This document shows, piece by piece, positions 27,406 to 37,747 of a DNA stretch of 64,000 nucleotides; within the stretch, counting starts at the first letter, position 1, and every line of letters starts with the position of its first letter. The position numbers and the translations under genes are program-made. Origin of the DNA: Streptomyces sp. NBC_00448 (GTDB taxonomy: Bacteria > Actinomycetota > Actinomycetes > Streptomycetales > Streptomycetaceae); NCBI RefSeq assembly GCF_036014115.1, contig NZ_CP107913.1:682001-746000 (forward strand), read 5' to 3'. The notes under the pieces were generated by a model, which did no database searches, was not told the origin of the DNA, and saw nothing but the letters and a program-made list of their open reading frames with translations.

Positions 27406-27760
27406 TTGAAGGGCGTCGGCTCCCTGCCTACCGGTTCCGCACGCAGACCCAACGGCCGCTTCGCCCGCCCGCGGCCTGCCCGGCTCTTGGCAGTCGAAGC
27501 GGCCCAGCGAGCCGCCGACCGCCGCCAGGCCCTGATGCAGGCATGCCTGGACGTCTTCGACGCCGAAGGCTGGTCAGCCCTGAGCGCCCGACGGGTCTGC
27601 GAGGTCGCGGGGCTGACCGGCCGTTACTTCTACGAGAGCTTCGAGAGTCCGGACGAGCCGATCGCCGCGATCTTCGTGCCCCTGACGCAGGAGATCAGCA
27701 CGGTGGTCAAGGCGCCGGTCGACGACGAGGGCCGAAGGACCCTCCCCGGGCCTCAGTATG
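27406..27760 (+). pseudogene. N-terminal part of a TetR regulator, truncated
   Basis: RRQALMQACLDVFDAEGWSALSARRVCEVAGLTGRYFYESFESPDEPIAAIF (about 27517-27675) is a normal TetR helix-turn-helix. From about 27750 the reading frame loses TetR character (Pro/Arg-rich) and continues without a stop into an amidohydrolase fragment. No TetR ligand domain is present, so the piece is a truncated regulator. Confidence 0.65.
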
Positions 27761-27839
27761 AGCCTGAGCCGCACCGCGCCCGTCGCGCTGGCCGTCCTGG
27801 TCGAGCCGCCGCTCAAGGGCCGGTTCTTGTCGCCGCCCA

Positions 27840-28296
27840 GCCCGCGGGCGGCGCCGTCGCCCCCAGGCACGCCGAGCTGATCGCCAATCACCCGGGCCGT
27901 TTCAGCGCCTTCGCCACGCTGCCGGTGGACGGCCCGGACGAGGCGCTGGCCGAACTCGCCTACGCCCTGGACGAGCTCCGGCTCGACGGCGTGGCGTTGA
28001 CCTCGAACGGGCACGGCCGGTACGTGGGAGACCCGTCCCTGGAGCCGGTGCTGGCGGAGCTGGCACGGCGCCGGGTGCCGGTCTTCGTGCACCCTGAGGA
28101 CTGCCCGTACATCGAGGTTCTGGGCTTGGAGCGCCCCAACTCCATCGTCGAGTTCCCCTTCGACACCGCACGCACGATCACCAACGCCCTCTACCGGCGT
28201 CTTCCAGCGGTATCCGGAGCTGCGGCTGATCCTCGCGCACTGCGTCGGTGCATCGTTCACGGTCGGCGGCCGCGGCGGCATCCACCCATGCGGTAG
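27840..28296 (+). pseudogene. Internal fragment of an amidohydrolase (ACMSD-like), frameshifted
   Basis: Within the frame that follows the TetR piece, residues read IANHPGRFSAFATLPVDGPDEALAELAYAL, then LDGVALTSN and VFVHPEDCP, and then EFPFDTARTITNALY. This is the core of the amidohydrolase-2 family (aminocarboxymuconate-semialdehyde-decarboxylase-like) with its first metal-binding N-terminus missing. At about 28196 the frame shifts; the other frame continues VFQRYPELRLILAHCVG, the expected next motif. The fragment is thus 5'-truncated and frameshifted, and lies in the same frame as the TetR head. Confidence 0.7.
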
Positions 28297-28571
28297 CCCC
28301 GTCCCCGACGCCACCCGCTGGGCAGTGGCGGTGGAAAGGAGAGCGACGACGTGCCAAATCGGCGAGCCACACACCCACATTTCCGGGTGGCCGACCCGGA
28401 CCGCCCGGCCACCGGTAAGGAACACTGCGGCACCGGGCACCTGACGTTGCTCGGTGATTCGACACCAACGAGCCGTTCAGGTGGCTCTGCCCGTATGTAC
28501 CGAGTACCCCACGACCACCCGATCGGAACTGTCGTTCAACGACTCCCCAGGATCGGGAAAGCAACAGCTGC

Positions 28572-29063
28572 TTACGGAGCCGACACCCAGTTCCAGCGGG
28601 TGTTGCTTCCGCTGTTGACATAGCAGGACGCCCAGGTGTCTCCCGAGCTGTAATGCCCGACATAGCAACCGGGGTTCGTCGACGCAATGGGGTAATTCGA
28701 CTTCACACCCGTTTGCATCTGGAAATTATAGGCCGTGTTCGTGCAACTGGTGGTCACGACCGAGCGGGCGATGTCTCCCTTGGGAGACTTGGGGACGCCA
28801 AGACAGTTCTCGGCCAGACCGCTGAATACGAGGACGACCTTGCCGCTCGAGATTCCCCACTTCTGATAAGCGCTGTTCTTGTTGCAGGTCACCATCTTCA
28901 CGGCGGTGGCCTTGGATGCGGTGTCGCCTTCCATGCATTTACCGGTTGCGACGTTCTTGAGGAGGTAGCTGTCCGCCGCCGCCGCCGGCTGCACGCTGGT
29001 AGCAGCCAAACCGCCGACGGTGAGAACTACAGCTCCCGCGGTCACGAAAAATTTACGCTTCAT
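28572..29063 (-). CDS. Small secreted ricin-type beta-trefoil lectin-like protein
   Basis: A 163-residue protein. MKRKFFVTAGAVVLTVGGLAATSVQPAAA is a Sec signal peptide cleaved near residue 30. The mature part shows beta-trefoil/RICIN features: YLLKNVATGKCMEG, a VTCNKNSAYQKWGI block resembling the Q-x-W motif, an ENCLGV repeat start and a last NTRWNWV. Four to six Cys could form disulphides. It probably binds sugars outside the cell. ATG 29063 has GGGAGAG upstream. Codon use includes unusual AT-ending codons (AAA, AAT, GTA) and the flanking DNA is AT-richer than anything else in the window, suggesting acquisition from elsewhere. Confidence 0.72.
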   Translation of the reverse strand: MKRKFFVTAGAVVLTVGGLAATSVQPAAAADSYLLKNVATGKCMEGDTASKATAVKMVTCNKNSAYQKWGISSGKVVLVFSGLAENCLGVPKSPKGDIARSVVTTSCTNTAYNFQMQTGVKSNYPIASTNPGCYVGHYSSGDTWASCYVNSGSNTRWNWVSAP

Positions 29064-29382
29064 CCGACTCTCCCTTTCGTCGATCCGTGAACCCTGGCGT
29101 CGAGAACGCTAATCCAGGAATGAATAGTTCCGGCTTGCCCACTCAGGGCTTTGCAGTTTCTTTAATATCTCTCGGACGCAAATTACGCTATGTCGCATTT
29201 ACGGCTTTTTATCCTAGGTTAAATTGGCTGAAATTTCCTTATTGGTGCCACCGATCGGGCGCCCACGGCCGGGGGACACACCGACACCGGGCACGTCGTC
29301 AGCCAAGCCCGGGCGCCCGACAAGACGCCGAGTCGAGGACGAGCAGCTTCAGCCCGTCGAGTCGAAGGACGCCCCGCCTGGA
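29064..29382. other. AT-rich noncoding stretch
   Basis: Upstream of the lectin gene, 29120-29250 contains runs such as TTTCTTTAATATC and TTTTTATCCTAGG. It is the lowest-GC segment seen. It probably holds the lectin promoter; the rest is featureless. Confidence 0.5.
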
Positions 29383-29880
29383 TCACGGCCGGCGGTGTCG
29401 AAGCGGCTGGCCCACCGGCTGCTCCGGTTGGGCGCGCAGACCGTCCAGGACGACACCGAGCGGCCGGTGGGGCGCGTTGCGACGGCGGGCCAGGCGTTCC
29501 GCTGTCGCGCAGCCGACGACAAGGTCCAGGACGTCGGCGACGTCGAGACCGGACCGCACCTTCCCGGTCTTCTGGGCGCGCCGCAGCAGGGCGTCGAACA
29601 CCTGGAGGAAGTCGCGCCGAAGGGTCTCGGGCGCCACGAACTGCACGCCGGCGTCTGCCTGGAGCGTGTCGCACAACGCGTGGTTGAGGGACACCTGCTC
29701 CACGAGATGGCCGAAGTAGGCTGGAACACCTCGGCCGGGTCGCGGTCGCCCACCAGCGTCTTCGCCCGCTCGACGAACTGCTCGATCCGGCCGAGGAGCA
29801 CCGCCTCGAACAGCGCGTCCCTCGTGGGGAAGTGCCGGTACACGGTTGCGACGCCGACGCCCACTTCGCCGAGCGACGCC
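29383..29880 (-). pseudogene. TetR-family regulator, 5'-truncated and frameshifted
   Basis: From 29879 the frame reads ASLGEVGVGVATVYRHFPTRDALFEAVLLGRIEQFVERAKTL (the second half of a TetR HTH) up to EVFQ at 29724. A single missing base then shifts the frame, and AYFGHLVEQVSLNHALCDTLQADAG continues in the next frame to a stop at 29383. The first helix of the HTH and the start codon are gone, replaced by sequence antisense to the SnoaL fragment. Confidence 0.72.
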
Positions 29881-29888
29881 AGGACGCG

Positions 29889-30128
29889 ATGAGCGCCGCG
29901 ATGGCCACGCTGGACGTCCAGGCCAACGAGGCGACCGTCTACGAGAGCACCGACCCCGAGGTGGTGACCTTCGAGTTCGCACTGTCCGGGGTCTCGAAGG
30001 TCACCGGGGAGGCGTTCCGGTGCACCTCGACGATGGGCGTGCTCACCGTGCGGGACGGGAAGATCGTGCACTGGCGCGATGACCCGAACTACTTCGGCGC
30101 CACCGAGGCCACCGGCGCGCAGGCGTAA
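29889..30128 (+). pseudogene. C-terminal fragment of a SnoaL-like/NTF2-fold protein
   Basis: The frame gives ATLDVQANEATVYESTDPEVVTFEFALSG, then FRCTSTMGVLTVRDGKIVHWRDDPNYFGA, the typical last three strands of SnoaL-like cone proteins (F-x-R-D-G-K-I-x-x-W-R-D). The first 50 or so residues, including the starting helices, are absent. It abuts the truncated TetR gene head to head. Confidence 0.65.
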
Positions 30129-30209
30129 CTCGCCGAACTCATCACCGGCCGGCCGCACGCGTGGAGCATCACCACCGCCAAGACCGTGCACGTCAGCGGA
30201 ACTCGTCCC

Positions 30210-31706
30210 TCACGGCACCTCGCTTGCGGCGGGCTCCGCGGGGAGCCGTGGGAAGACGGGAGGGAAGAGGTCGGCGGCGGCACGGCGGTGCGCGTTCCGC
30301 TCGCCGTAGGCCGCCCGCATCCGGCCGAAGAGCCGCTGGGCCCGGCTCTTCATGGCGGTCACGTCGCGCCCCGGCAGTTCGCCGTCCCGGACCACGGTGC
30401 GTCCGGCCACCACCGTCAGGGCGATGTCGCGCGGCGAGCCGGACATCAGGAAGGTGCGCAGCGGGTCGTCGAGGACACCGAGCCGGAAGTCGGTGAGCCG
30501 GACCGCGACCAGGTCGGCCTGCGCACCGGGCGCGAGCCGCCCGAGGTCGTCGCGGCCCAGGGCCCGCGCGGCGTTGAGCGTCGCCGCGCGGAAGTACGCG
30601 GCCGGGTCGCCGGCGTCGAGCCGGCCTTCGAGCACCTTGGCGAGGCTGGACCCCACGTCCATCGCGCGGAACAGGTCGGGCGGGAAACTGTCGCTGCCGA
30701 GCGTGATGTTCACCCCTGCCCGGCCGAACCGGTCGAAGCTGTCCAGCACCATGCCGTAGCGCAGGGACGTCGACGGGCAGTGGACGATCGACGCCCCGGC
30801 GCGGGCGAGGGTCTCCAGTTCGCTGTCCGAGGGCGCCGTCCCCCGCGTCCCGCCGCCCGCGCCGTAGGTCGCGTGCGGCAGGAGCAGCCGGCAGCCGAGC
30901 AGGCCCGCACGTTCGATGATCTCCAGCGGTGTCGCGGCGTACTCGTTGCGGAGCAGGTCGAGTTCGACGGTGCCCTGCATGCAGTGCAGCCGGACCGGCA
31001 CGTCGTGGCGGCGGGCCAGTTCGGCGGTGGCCGCGAGCAGTTCCGGGGTCATGGTCTCGATCCGGCACGGCAGCAGGGCGCCCCGGACCAGGCCGTCGCC
31101 TGCGGACGACCGGGCGTACTCCAGGAAGCGCTCGGCGTCCCGCAGGCCGGCGAGCCCGCGCTGCTCCTCCCACCGGACCTCCCGCCCGCCCTCGCCGCGC
31201 ACCACGTTGACCCCCGCTCGGTAGCTGGGACCCACGTAGGCGCGGATGCCCAGGGCGCGGGCCGCCTCGGCGATGCCGACCGCGTCCTGGTAGGTCTCGG
31301 CCCAGGAGCTGTGGGCCTCCGAGGCGATCGGCATGCAGGTCGTGATGCCGTGCAGCAGGAGCTGGGCGAGGCCGTACTGCCGGATGAAGTTCCGTTCCTC
31401 CTGGTCGAAGACGTCGTGACGGTGGTGGGTGAAGTACTCCGCCGACCACTGGAGTCCCGCGGCGGCTTCCGGTGCGGACCAGGAGTCGAGCAGCGCGTGG
31501 TCGATGTCCGACACCGCGTCGAGGTCGATGAGGCCCGGTGTCACCAGGGCCTCGCCCAGGTCGATCGTCTCCCCCGCCGTGCCCTCCCGGCGCGGTCCCG
31601 CGTACACGACGCGCGCACCGTCGTACACGACGGAGGCGTCCTCGATCAGCACATGGTCGCCCTCGCGGTAGCCGAGCACGTAGCGCGCGTGCACCGTGGT
31701 GGTCAT
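30210..31706 (-). CDS. Amidohydrolase-superfamily (chlorohydrolase-like) protein with altered metal site
   Basis: A 498-residue protein of the TRZ/ATZ (N-ethylammeline chlorohydrolase/guanine-deaminase-like) group. The N-terminal beta sandwich (ARVVYAGPRRE) leads to PGLIDLDAVSD, where active enzymes have P-G-x-x-x-x-H-x-H; here the two His are Asp63 and Val65. Other metal-site residues remain: His241 (RLHCMQGTVE), His278 (LPHATY) and Asp339 (LGSDSFPPD). The C-terminal ADLVAVRL closes the barrel. ATG 31706 has GGAG upstream. It is the last gene of the leftward island. Either it uses a different metal arrangement or it is non-catalytic. Confidence 0.75.
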   Translation of the reverse strand: MTTTVHARYVLGYREGDHVLIEDASVVYDGARVVYAGPRREGTAGETIDLGEALVTPGLIDLDAVSDIDHALLDSWSAPEAAAGLQWSAEYFTHHRHDVFDQEERNFIRQYGLAQLLLHGITTCMPIASEAHSSWAETYQDAVGIAEAARALGIRAYVGPSYRAGVNVVRGEGGREVRWEEQRGLAGLRDAERFLEYARSSAGDGLVRGALLPCRIETMTPELLAATAELARRHDVPVRLHCMQGTVELDLLRNEYAATPLEIIERAGLLGCRLLLPHATYGAGGGTRGTAPSDSELETLARAGASIVHCPSTSLRYGMVLDSFDRFGRAGVNITLGSDSFPPDLFRAMDVGSSLAKVLEGRLDAGDPAAYFRAATLNAARALGRDDLGRLAPGAQADLVAVRLTDFRLGVLDDPLRTFLMSGSPRDIALTVVAGRTVVRDGELPGRDVTAMKSRAQRLFGRMRAAYGERNAHRRAAADLFPPVFPRLPAEPAASEVP

Positions 31707-31774
31707 GTGTCTCCTTTCCGGACCCGGACGGGTCCGCCGCTCGCTTGCGGTTGCCGCGGGAGGCCCGCGAACTG

Positions 31775-32674
31775 TCAGACGGGGTGGGTGTCCTGGACGC
31801 CGGGCGTCCGGTGCGGTTCGGAGCCCCAGCCCGGACGGGACTTGGGCAGCGGCCGGGCGAAGGTCGACACCTTGCTCGTCCGCAGGCCGAGCCGGGCCAG
31901 CCCTTCGGCGAAGAGCAGCCCGGCGGCGACCGGGTCGATCACCGGAATGCCCAGTTCCTCCTCGAAGGAGGCCGCGCGGCCGGCGAAGCCCGCGCAGCCG
32001 AGCACCAGCGCCTCGGCGCCGGAGTCGATCAGCCGGCGGCCGCACGCCAGGACGGCCTCGCGGCTACGGGCGACGTCGGCGTGGGCCGACAGCACCGGGA
32101 CGCCCGCGGCGAGCACGCCGACGCAGTGGTCCGCCACCCCGGCCGTCCGCAGGCTGTCCTGGATCTGCACGACGGAGCGGGCCAGGGTGGTCACCACGCC
32201 GTAGCGGGGCGCCAGCATCAGCGCCACGTGCGCGGCCGCGTCGGTGATGTCCACCACCGGTACGTCCAGCAGTTCGCGGGCGGCCTCCCGCCCGTGCTCG
32301 CCGAAGCCGGCCAGCACGACCGCGTCCATGCCGCCGGGCCAGGTGGCGAGCCGGTCGAGCATGGCCGTCGCGGCGATGAAACTGTCCAGATAGCCCTCGG
32401 CCGAGACCACTCCCCACTCCGGTGAGACGGCGGTGACGACCGTCCCCGGGCCCGCGGCGGCCCGGGCCGACTCCCCGATGACCTCGGTCATCGACTCGGT
32501 CACATTGCAGTTGAGGACCAGGACCCGGATCGGGTTCGGGTTCGGGTTCGGCGCCGCTCTCGCGTCCTGGCCCGGCGCGGGGTTCGTCGCGGGGTTCAGC
32601 GCCGGACTCGGAGCCTGGCTCGGCACCGGGTTCGGCGCCGGGCTCGCGCCGGCAGGGCTGTGCTGACTGGTCAC
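31775..32674 (-). CDS. Asp/Glu/hydantoin-racemase-like protein
   Basis: A 299-residue protein. After a 50-residue low-complexity Pro/Asn/Ala tail (encoded by repeats of GGGTTC-type hexamers near 32530-32660), the fold begins IRVLVLNCNVTESMTEVI, where relatives have N-P-N-T-S. The first catalytic Cys of racemases (A-C-F-G-D) is Gly here (VLAGFGEHG). The second is kept in LVLGCAGF (about residue 225). One-Cys variants include maleate isomerase and decarboxylase relatives, so true two-base racemisation is doubtful. It lies 51 bp after the isomerase gene and 68 bp before the amidohydrolase gene on the same strand. Confidence 0.72.
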   Translation of the reverse strand: MTSQHSPAGASPAPNPVPSQAPSPALNPATNPAPGQDARAAPNPNPNPIRVLVLNCNVTESMTEVIGESARAAAGPGTVVTAVSPEWGVVSAEGYLDSFIAATAMLDRLATWPGGMDAVVLAGFGEHGREAARELLDVPVVDITDAAAHVALMLAPRYGVVTTLARSVVQIQDSLRTAGVADHCVGVLAAGVPVLSAHADVARSREAVLACGRRLIDSGAEALVLGCAGFAGRAASFEEELGIPVIDPVAAGLLFAEGLARLGLRTSKVSTFARPLPKSRPGWGSEPHRTPGVQDTHPV

Positions 32675-32725
32675 GTCGAACCTCGCTGGGGGCGGTGGCG
32701 TTTCTGGCCGGCGGGCACGGTCACG

Positions 32726-33787
32726 TCAGCGGTTCTCGCCGGCCGTCGCGCCGGGTGTCTGGAGGGCCGCGAGCGTCTTGCGCAGATGCTCGGCGCTGCG
32801 CAGGACGAAGTCCTCGCCGTCGAACGGGATCGCGCGGAAGTCCTCCACCGACGGCACCGCACCGTCGGCCGAGCGCCGCGCGTAGTCGTCCGCGAGGCGG
32901 ACCAGCTCGGTCACCTCGTCCTCCACGAGATCCGGGTGCAGTGCACGCCAGCTCTCGTCCGCGATCCCGATCGGGATCGCCAGCGTCGGTCCCGCGGGCT
33001 CGATGGAGGCGTCCAGGTCGGGTACGTGCTCCAGCAGCGCGCCGAGCAGGCCGGCCCAGTCGATGACCCCCAGGCCGCAGGGCGAGAAGGTCCGGGTGAG
33101 ACCGACACCGGTGCGCTGGAGGATCGAGTCGCGCAGGTGCGTGGCCCGGACGTACGGGGCGACCCGGCGCGCGGCGGCCACCGGCTCCTCGCCGCGCACC
33201 ATGACGTTCGCGGTGTCGAAGGTGATCCCCATGACGTCCGGCCCGATCGCCTCGACCAGCCGGACCACCTCGGTCGTGGTGATCTCCTCGTGGGTCTCCA
33301 TGTTGAGGTGGCAGTCCAGGTCGCGGGCGGCCGGCGCGAGCAGACCCAGGAACTTCTCGATCGCGACGAGTTGGTCCGCCCAGGGTGCGTCGGTGCGGAA
33401 CCGGTCGATGGCGTAGTAACCGGGCAGATCGGCCTTGTAGTTGCAGCAGGCGACCCACAACTCACCGCAGTCGGCGCCCTCGCGGCACGCCTGGAGCATG
33501 CGCAGCATGCCGCGGGTGTAGTCGCCCTCGCCCAGCCTGCGGATCTCCGGGGCCTCGGCCGCGGCGTACGGGTTGACCTTGCCGAGCCCCATCTGGAGGT
33601 AGAGGCCCAGCGTGTCCGCCTCGCGGCGGACCTCCCGGAGCACGCCGAGGTCGAGCGTCGGCGAGATGTCGAGCACGGTGCGGAAGTACACGCCCTCCAT
33701 GCCCAGCTCACGGGCGTATCCGAGGATCTCCAGGGGGGTACGGTCCGCAGCGCCGGGGATCTTCCGGCCGTCGACACCGATCTTCAT
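32726..33787 (-). CDS. Sugar-phosphate isomerase/epimerase-like TIM-barrel protein
   Basis: A 353-residue member of the AP-endonuclease-2/xylose-isomerase-like superfamily. MKIGVDGRKIPG begins the barrel. CHLNMETHEEIT carries a metal ligand Glu and His (about residues 162-170). GITFDTANVMV (Asp about 190), ATHLRDSIL (His about 217) and LDASIEP (Glu about 260) complete the typical divalent-metal set. It probably isomerises or epimerises a small polyol or keto acid. ATG 33787 is preceded by GGAG at about ten bases. It starts 179 bp after the lipoprotein gene and is paralogous to the gene at 39648. Confidence 0.78.
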   Translation of the reverse strand: MKIGVDGRKIPGAADRTPLEILGYARELGMEGVYFRTVLDISPTLDLGVLREVRREADTLGLYLQMGLGKVNPYAAAEAPEIRRLGEGDYTRGMLRMLQACREGADCGELWVACCNYKADLPGYYAIDRFRTDAPWADQLVAIEKFLGLLAPAARDLDCHLNMETHEEITTTEVVRLVEAIGPDVMGITFDTANVMVRGEEPVAAARRVAPYVRATHLRDSILQRTGVGLTRTFSPCGLGVIDWAGLLGALLEHVPDLDASIEPAGPTLAIPIGIADESWRALHPDLVEDEVTELVRLADDYARRSADGAVPSVEDFRAIPFDGEDFVLRSAEHLRKTLAALQTPGATAGENR

Positions 33788-33860
33788 GGCGGGGTTCTCC
33801 TTGTGACTTCTGGCTCGGCCGCTGGGCCGAGTCGCGTGCGGCCGCGGGATGCCGGCCGCT

Positions 33861-33888
33861 TGGGTACTGGGTGCTGGGTGCTGGGTCC
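33861..33888. repeat. Four tandem copies of a 7-bp unit
   Basis: TGGGTAC TGGGTGC TGGGTGC TGGGTCC in the gap between the lipoprotein and isomerase genes. The nearby GC hairpin CGGCGC-GAG-GCGCCG (33939-33953) could attenuate read-through. Confidence 0.7.
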
Positions 33889-33965
33889 TCACGGCGATGC
33901 ACGGGGCGTAAGGCGTCACGCGCAATACCTGAGGCGTACGGCGCGAGGCGCCGGGTGCGGGCCGG

Positions 33966-35593
33966 CTATCGGCCCCACTGCGCGAGGGGCAGGTTCCCGG
34001 CGTACGCGAAGCGCTTGACGTTCCTGCCGAGCACGGCGGTGAACCGGGCGCGGTAGAGGATGATCGTCGGCGAGTTGTCCACCCAGAGCGTGCTGATCCG
34101 GTCGATGAGCTGCTGCTGTTGCGCCGGGTCGGTGACGCTGTTGAGCTGGGCGAGCAGCGGCTTGCTGCCGGGCAGGCAGATGTGCTGGTTGTTGAAGCTG
34201 CTGCCGCAGGTCGTCTTCTTGCGCAGTTCGTAACTGCCCAGTGGTGTGCTGGACTCGAAGAGCAGCGCCGACTGGTAGGTGCCGTTGTTGAACAGCGTGC
34301 TGAAGTCGGCCGGCGGCTTCGCCACGAGGTTCACCTTGACGCCGATGGCGCGCCAGACGGACTGGAGCAGCGCCGCGAGGTCGGACACGCCGGGCGACTG
34401 CGGGTTGATCATCAGGTCGAGGTGGGGCGACTTCAGGCCCGACGCGGCCAGCAACCGCTTGGCCTTGGCGGGGTCGTAGGCCCGCGGCGGTTCGAGGGAC
34501 GCGTGGTAGCCGGCCATGCCCGGCACCACGGGGCCGTAGTAGGAGTCGCCGTAGCCGTAGACGAGCTTGGAGATGATCTGCTGGTAGGGGATGGCGTAGG
34601 TGAGGGCCTCGCGGAACTTCGCGTTGCCCGTGACGGGGCCCTGGTTGTTCAGCGAGACCGTGACCGGTGTGGCGCTGCCCGCGCTGACGACCTTGCAGCA
34701 GGACTTGCCGCTGACGCTGTGCACGCTCTGCGGTGGCAGCCCGAGCGTGACGTCGGCCTGGCTGTTCTCGGCCTGGAGCAGCAGGGTCGGGATCGACGGG
34801 ATGAAGTTGACCTGGACCTTCGGTTCGATGGCCGGGGTGCCGTAGTAGTGCGGATTGCGTACCAGGACGGCGTGGTTGTTGGGGACGTAGGTCTGCAGGA
34901 CGTACGGTCCGCTGCTGCTCGCGGTGTGGCTTTGCAGCCACTGGTTCGGGCTGCCCGCCTTGACGCCGCCGTGGGCCTCGATCGGCTTGGGGTCGTAGAT
35001 CGAGCCGCGGCTCTGGGACAGGCTGTAGAGGATCTCGGGATACGCCTTCCGCAGGTGCAGCACCACGGTGGTCGCGTCGGGCGCGTCCACACCGGTGATC
35101 AACGGCGGGTCGGTGATGCCGAGTTGCAGTGAGAGCGCGCCGCAGGCACCCATCTTCACGGTGCGGTCCAGGGAGTACTTCACCGCGTTGGCGTCCAGCG
35201 GGTCGCCGTTGGCGAACGTCCTTCCGGCGGGCAGCGTGAAGGTGTACGTCTTCCCCTGGTCGGAGACCTTCCAGCTCGTGGCGAGGTCGGGCTGCACCTT
35301 CGACGGGTCGGGGTCGGCGGTGGTGAACCCGTCCTTGTCGGTGGTGACCGACTGCTTGACCAGCCGTCCGTAGAAGCTGCCGGCCAGGGAGTTGTCGTCG
35401 CCGGGACACGAGAACGCGGGGTCGAGGCTGGAGATGCTCGTCGCCCAGTTCACCGTGAACGGGCGGTCGGAGCCGGCCCCCGCGCCGTTGACGTCCGAGC
35501 CGCCGCAGGCCGCGGTCATGGCCGCGGTGGCGGCGAGGCCGACCGCGAGCAGGGTGCGGCGGTGGGGACGGGCCGGTATCCGATCGGTTCTTG

Positions 35594-35597
<4 letters not shown>
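33966..35597 (-). CDS. Peptide/nickel-type ABC transporter substrate-binding lipoprotein
   Basis: A 543-residue SBP family 5 (DppA/OppA-like) protein. The signal ends in a lipobox with Cys31 (MTAAC). Family landmarks are FTVNWATSISSLDPAFS at the mature N-terminus, then YTFTLPAGRTFANGDPLDANAVKYSLDR (about 117-144), SGPYVLQTYVPNNHAVLVRNPHYYG, REALTYAIPYQQI and a last LWVDNSPTIILYR. It captures peptides, opines or similar small amides outside the membrane. The GTG start overlaps the upstream ATPase stop (GTGA) and has GAGGAGG before it, fixing the start and coupling translation. Confidence 0.88.
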
Positions 35598-36675
<1,078 letters not shown>

Positions 36676-36679
<4 letters not shown>

Positions 36680-37719
36680 TCGGTGTCCTCCAGCTCTTCG
36701 GTGCCGGGGAAGTGGCACTTGGTGGCGCGCTCGGCGCCCGGCGCGCCGAGGCTGACGAGCACCGGTTCCCGGCTGCGGCAGTCGGGCTTGCCGCGGCCGG
36801 CCGGGCAGCGCGGCTCGAAGGAGCAGCCCGTGATGGGCAGGGTGGGGTCGGGGAGCGCGCCGGGGATCGTGGACAGCCGCCCCTGCGGGACCTGGTCGGT
36901 CCTCAGCACGCACTTGATCAGCTCGCGGGAGTAGGGGTGTGCCGCCGCGGAGAACAGGTCCCGGCTGCGGCTCTCCTCGACCAGTTGGCCGGCGTACATG
37001 ACCTTCACCGAGTCGCAGTAGCCGGCGACGATGCCGAGGTTGTGCGTGATCAGCATCAGGGCCGCGCCGCGGTCGGTCACCAGGCGGTCGAGCAGTTCCA
37101 GTACCTGGGCCTGGGTGGTCACGTCGAGCGCGGTGGTCGGTTCGTCGGCGATCACCAGCTCGGGCGAGTTGGCGAGCGCCATCGCGATCAGCACGCGCTG
37201 CCGCATGCCGCCGGAGTACTGGTGCGGGTAGTCCGCCAACCGGTCGGCGGCGTTGACCACGCCGACCTCGCCGAGCAGGTCGGCGGCCAGCTTCCGGGCG
37301 GCCTTGCGGGTGATGTCCTGATGGGCGCGGATGCCCTCCACCATCTGGGAGCCGATGCTGCGGATCGGGTCCAGCGCGCTCATGGGGTCCTGGAAGACCA
37401 GGGAGATCCGGCGGCCGCGGACGTGGGACATCGCGGAGTCCGGGAGCCCGCGCAGATCCTGTCCGTCGAGCAGCACCTCCCCCTCGGTCACCCGGCCGGG
37501 TGGCTGGAGGAGGCCGACGATGGACATGGCCATCGCCGACTTGCCCGAGCCCGACTCCCCCACGATCGCCAGGCGCTCGCGGCGGTGGACGGTGAAGCTG
37601 ACGTCCCGTACGGCGGCCACCTTTCCCCTGGGGGTGGCGAACTCGGTGCGCAGGCCCTTGACCTGGAGCAGGGCGTCGGTAGGGGGTGTGGTGGCGGCGG
37701 TTGCTGGTGTCTGAGCCAT
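36676..37719 (-). CDS. ABC transporter ATP-binding protein (DppD/OppD-like)
   Basis: A 347-residue partner ATPase. Walker A GESGSGKSA, VFQDPMSALDP, the signature YSGGMRQRVLIAMAL, Walker B LVIADEPTTALDV and H-loop LITHNLG are all present. The C-terminal Cys-tail is GCSFEPRCPAGRGKPDC. ATG 37719 (MAQTPAT) is preferred because AGGAG lies nine bases upstream. ATG 37746, one base from the upstream stop, has only a weak AAGTGAG. Confidence 0.9.
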
Positions 37720-37747
37720 CAGCTCGGCTCCTGTCCGGTTTGTCATC

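Noticed and set aside
28351..28623. 90-residue plus-strand frame with AAAGGAGAG before GTG
   Set aside because: No family signal and its end is antisense to the lectin's conserved C-terminus.
33861..33888. Operator cluster
   Set aside because: Four direct 7-bp copies without dyad symmetry in a 179-bp gap; better seen as slippage repeats.
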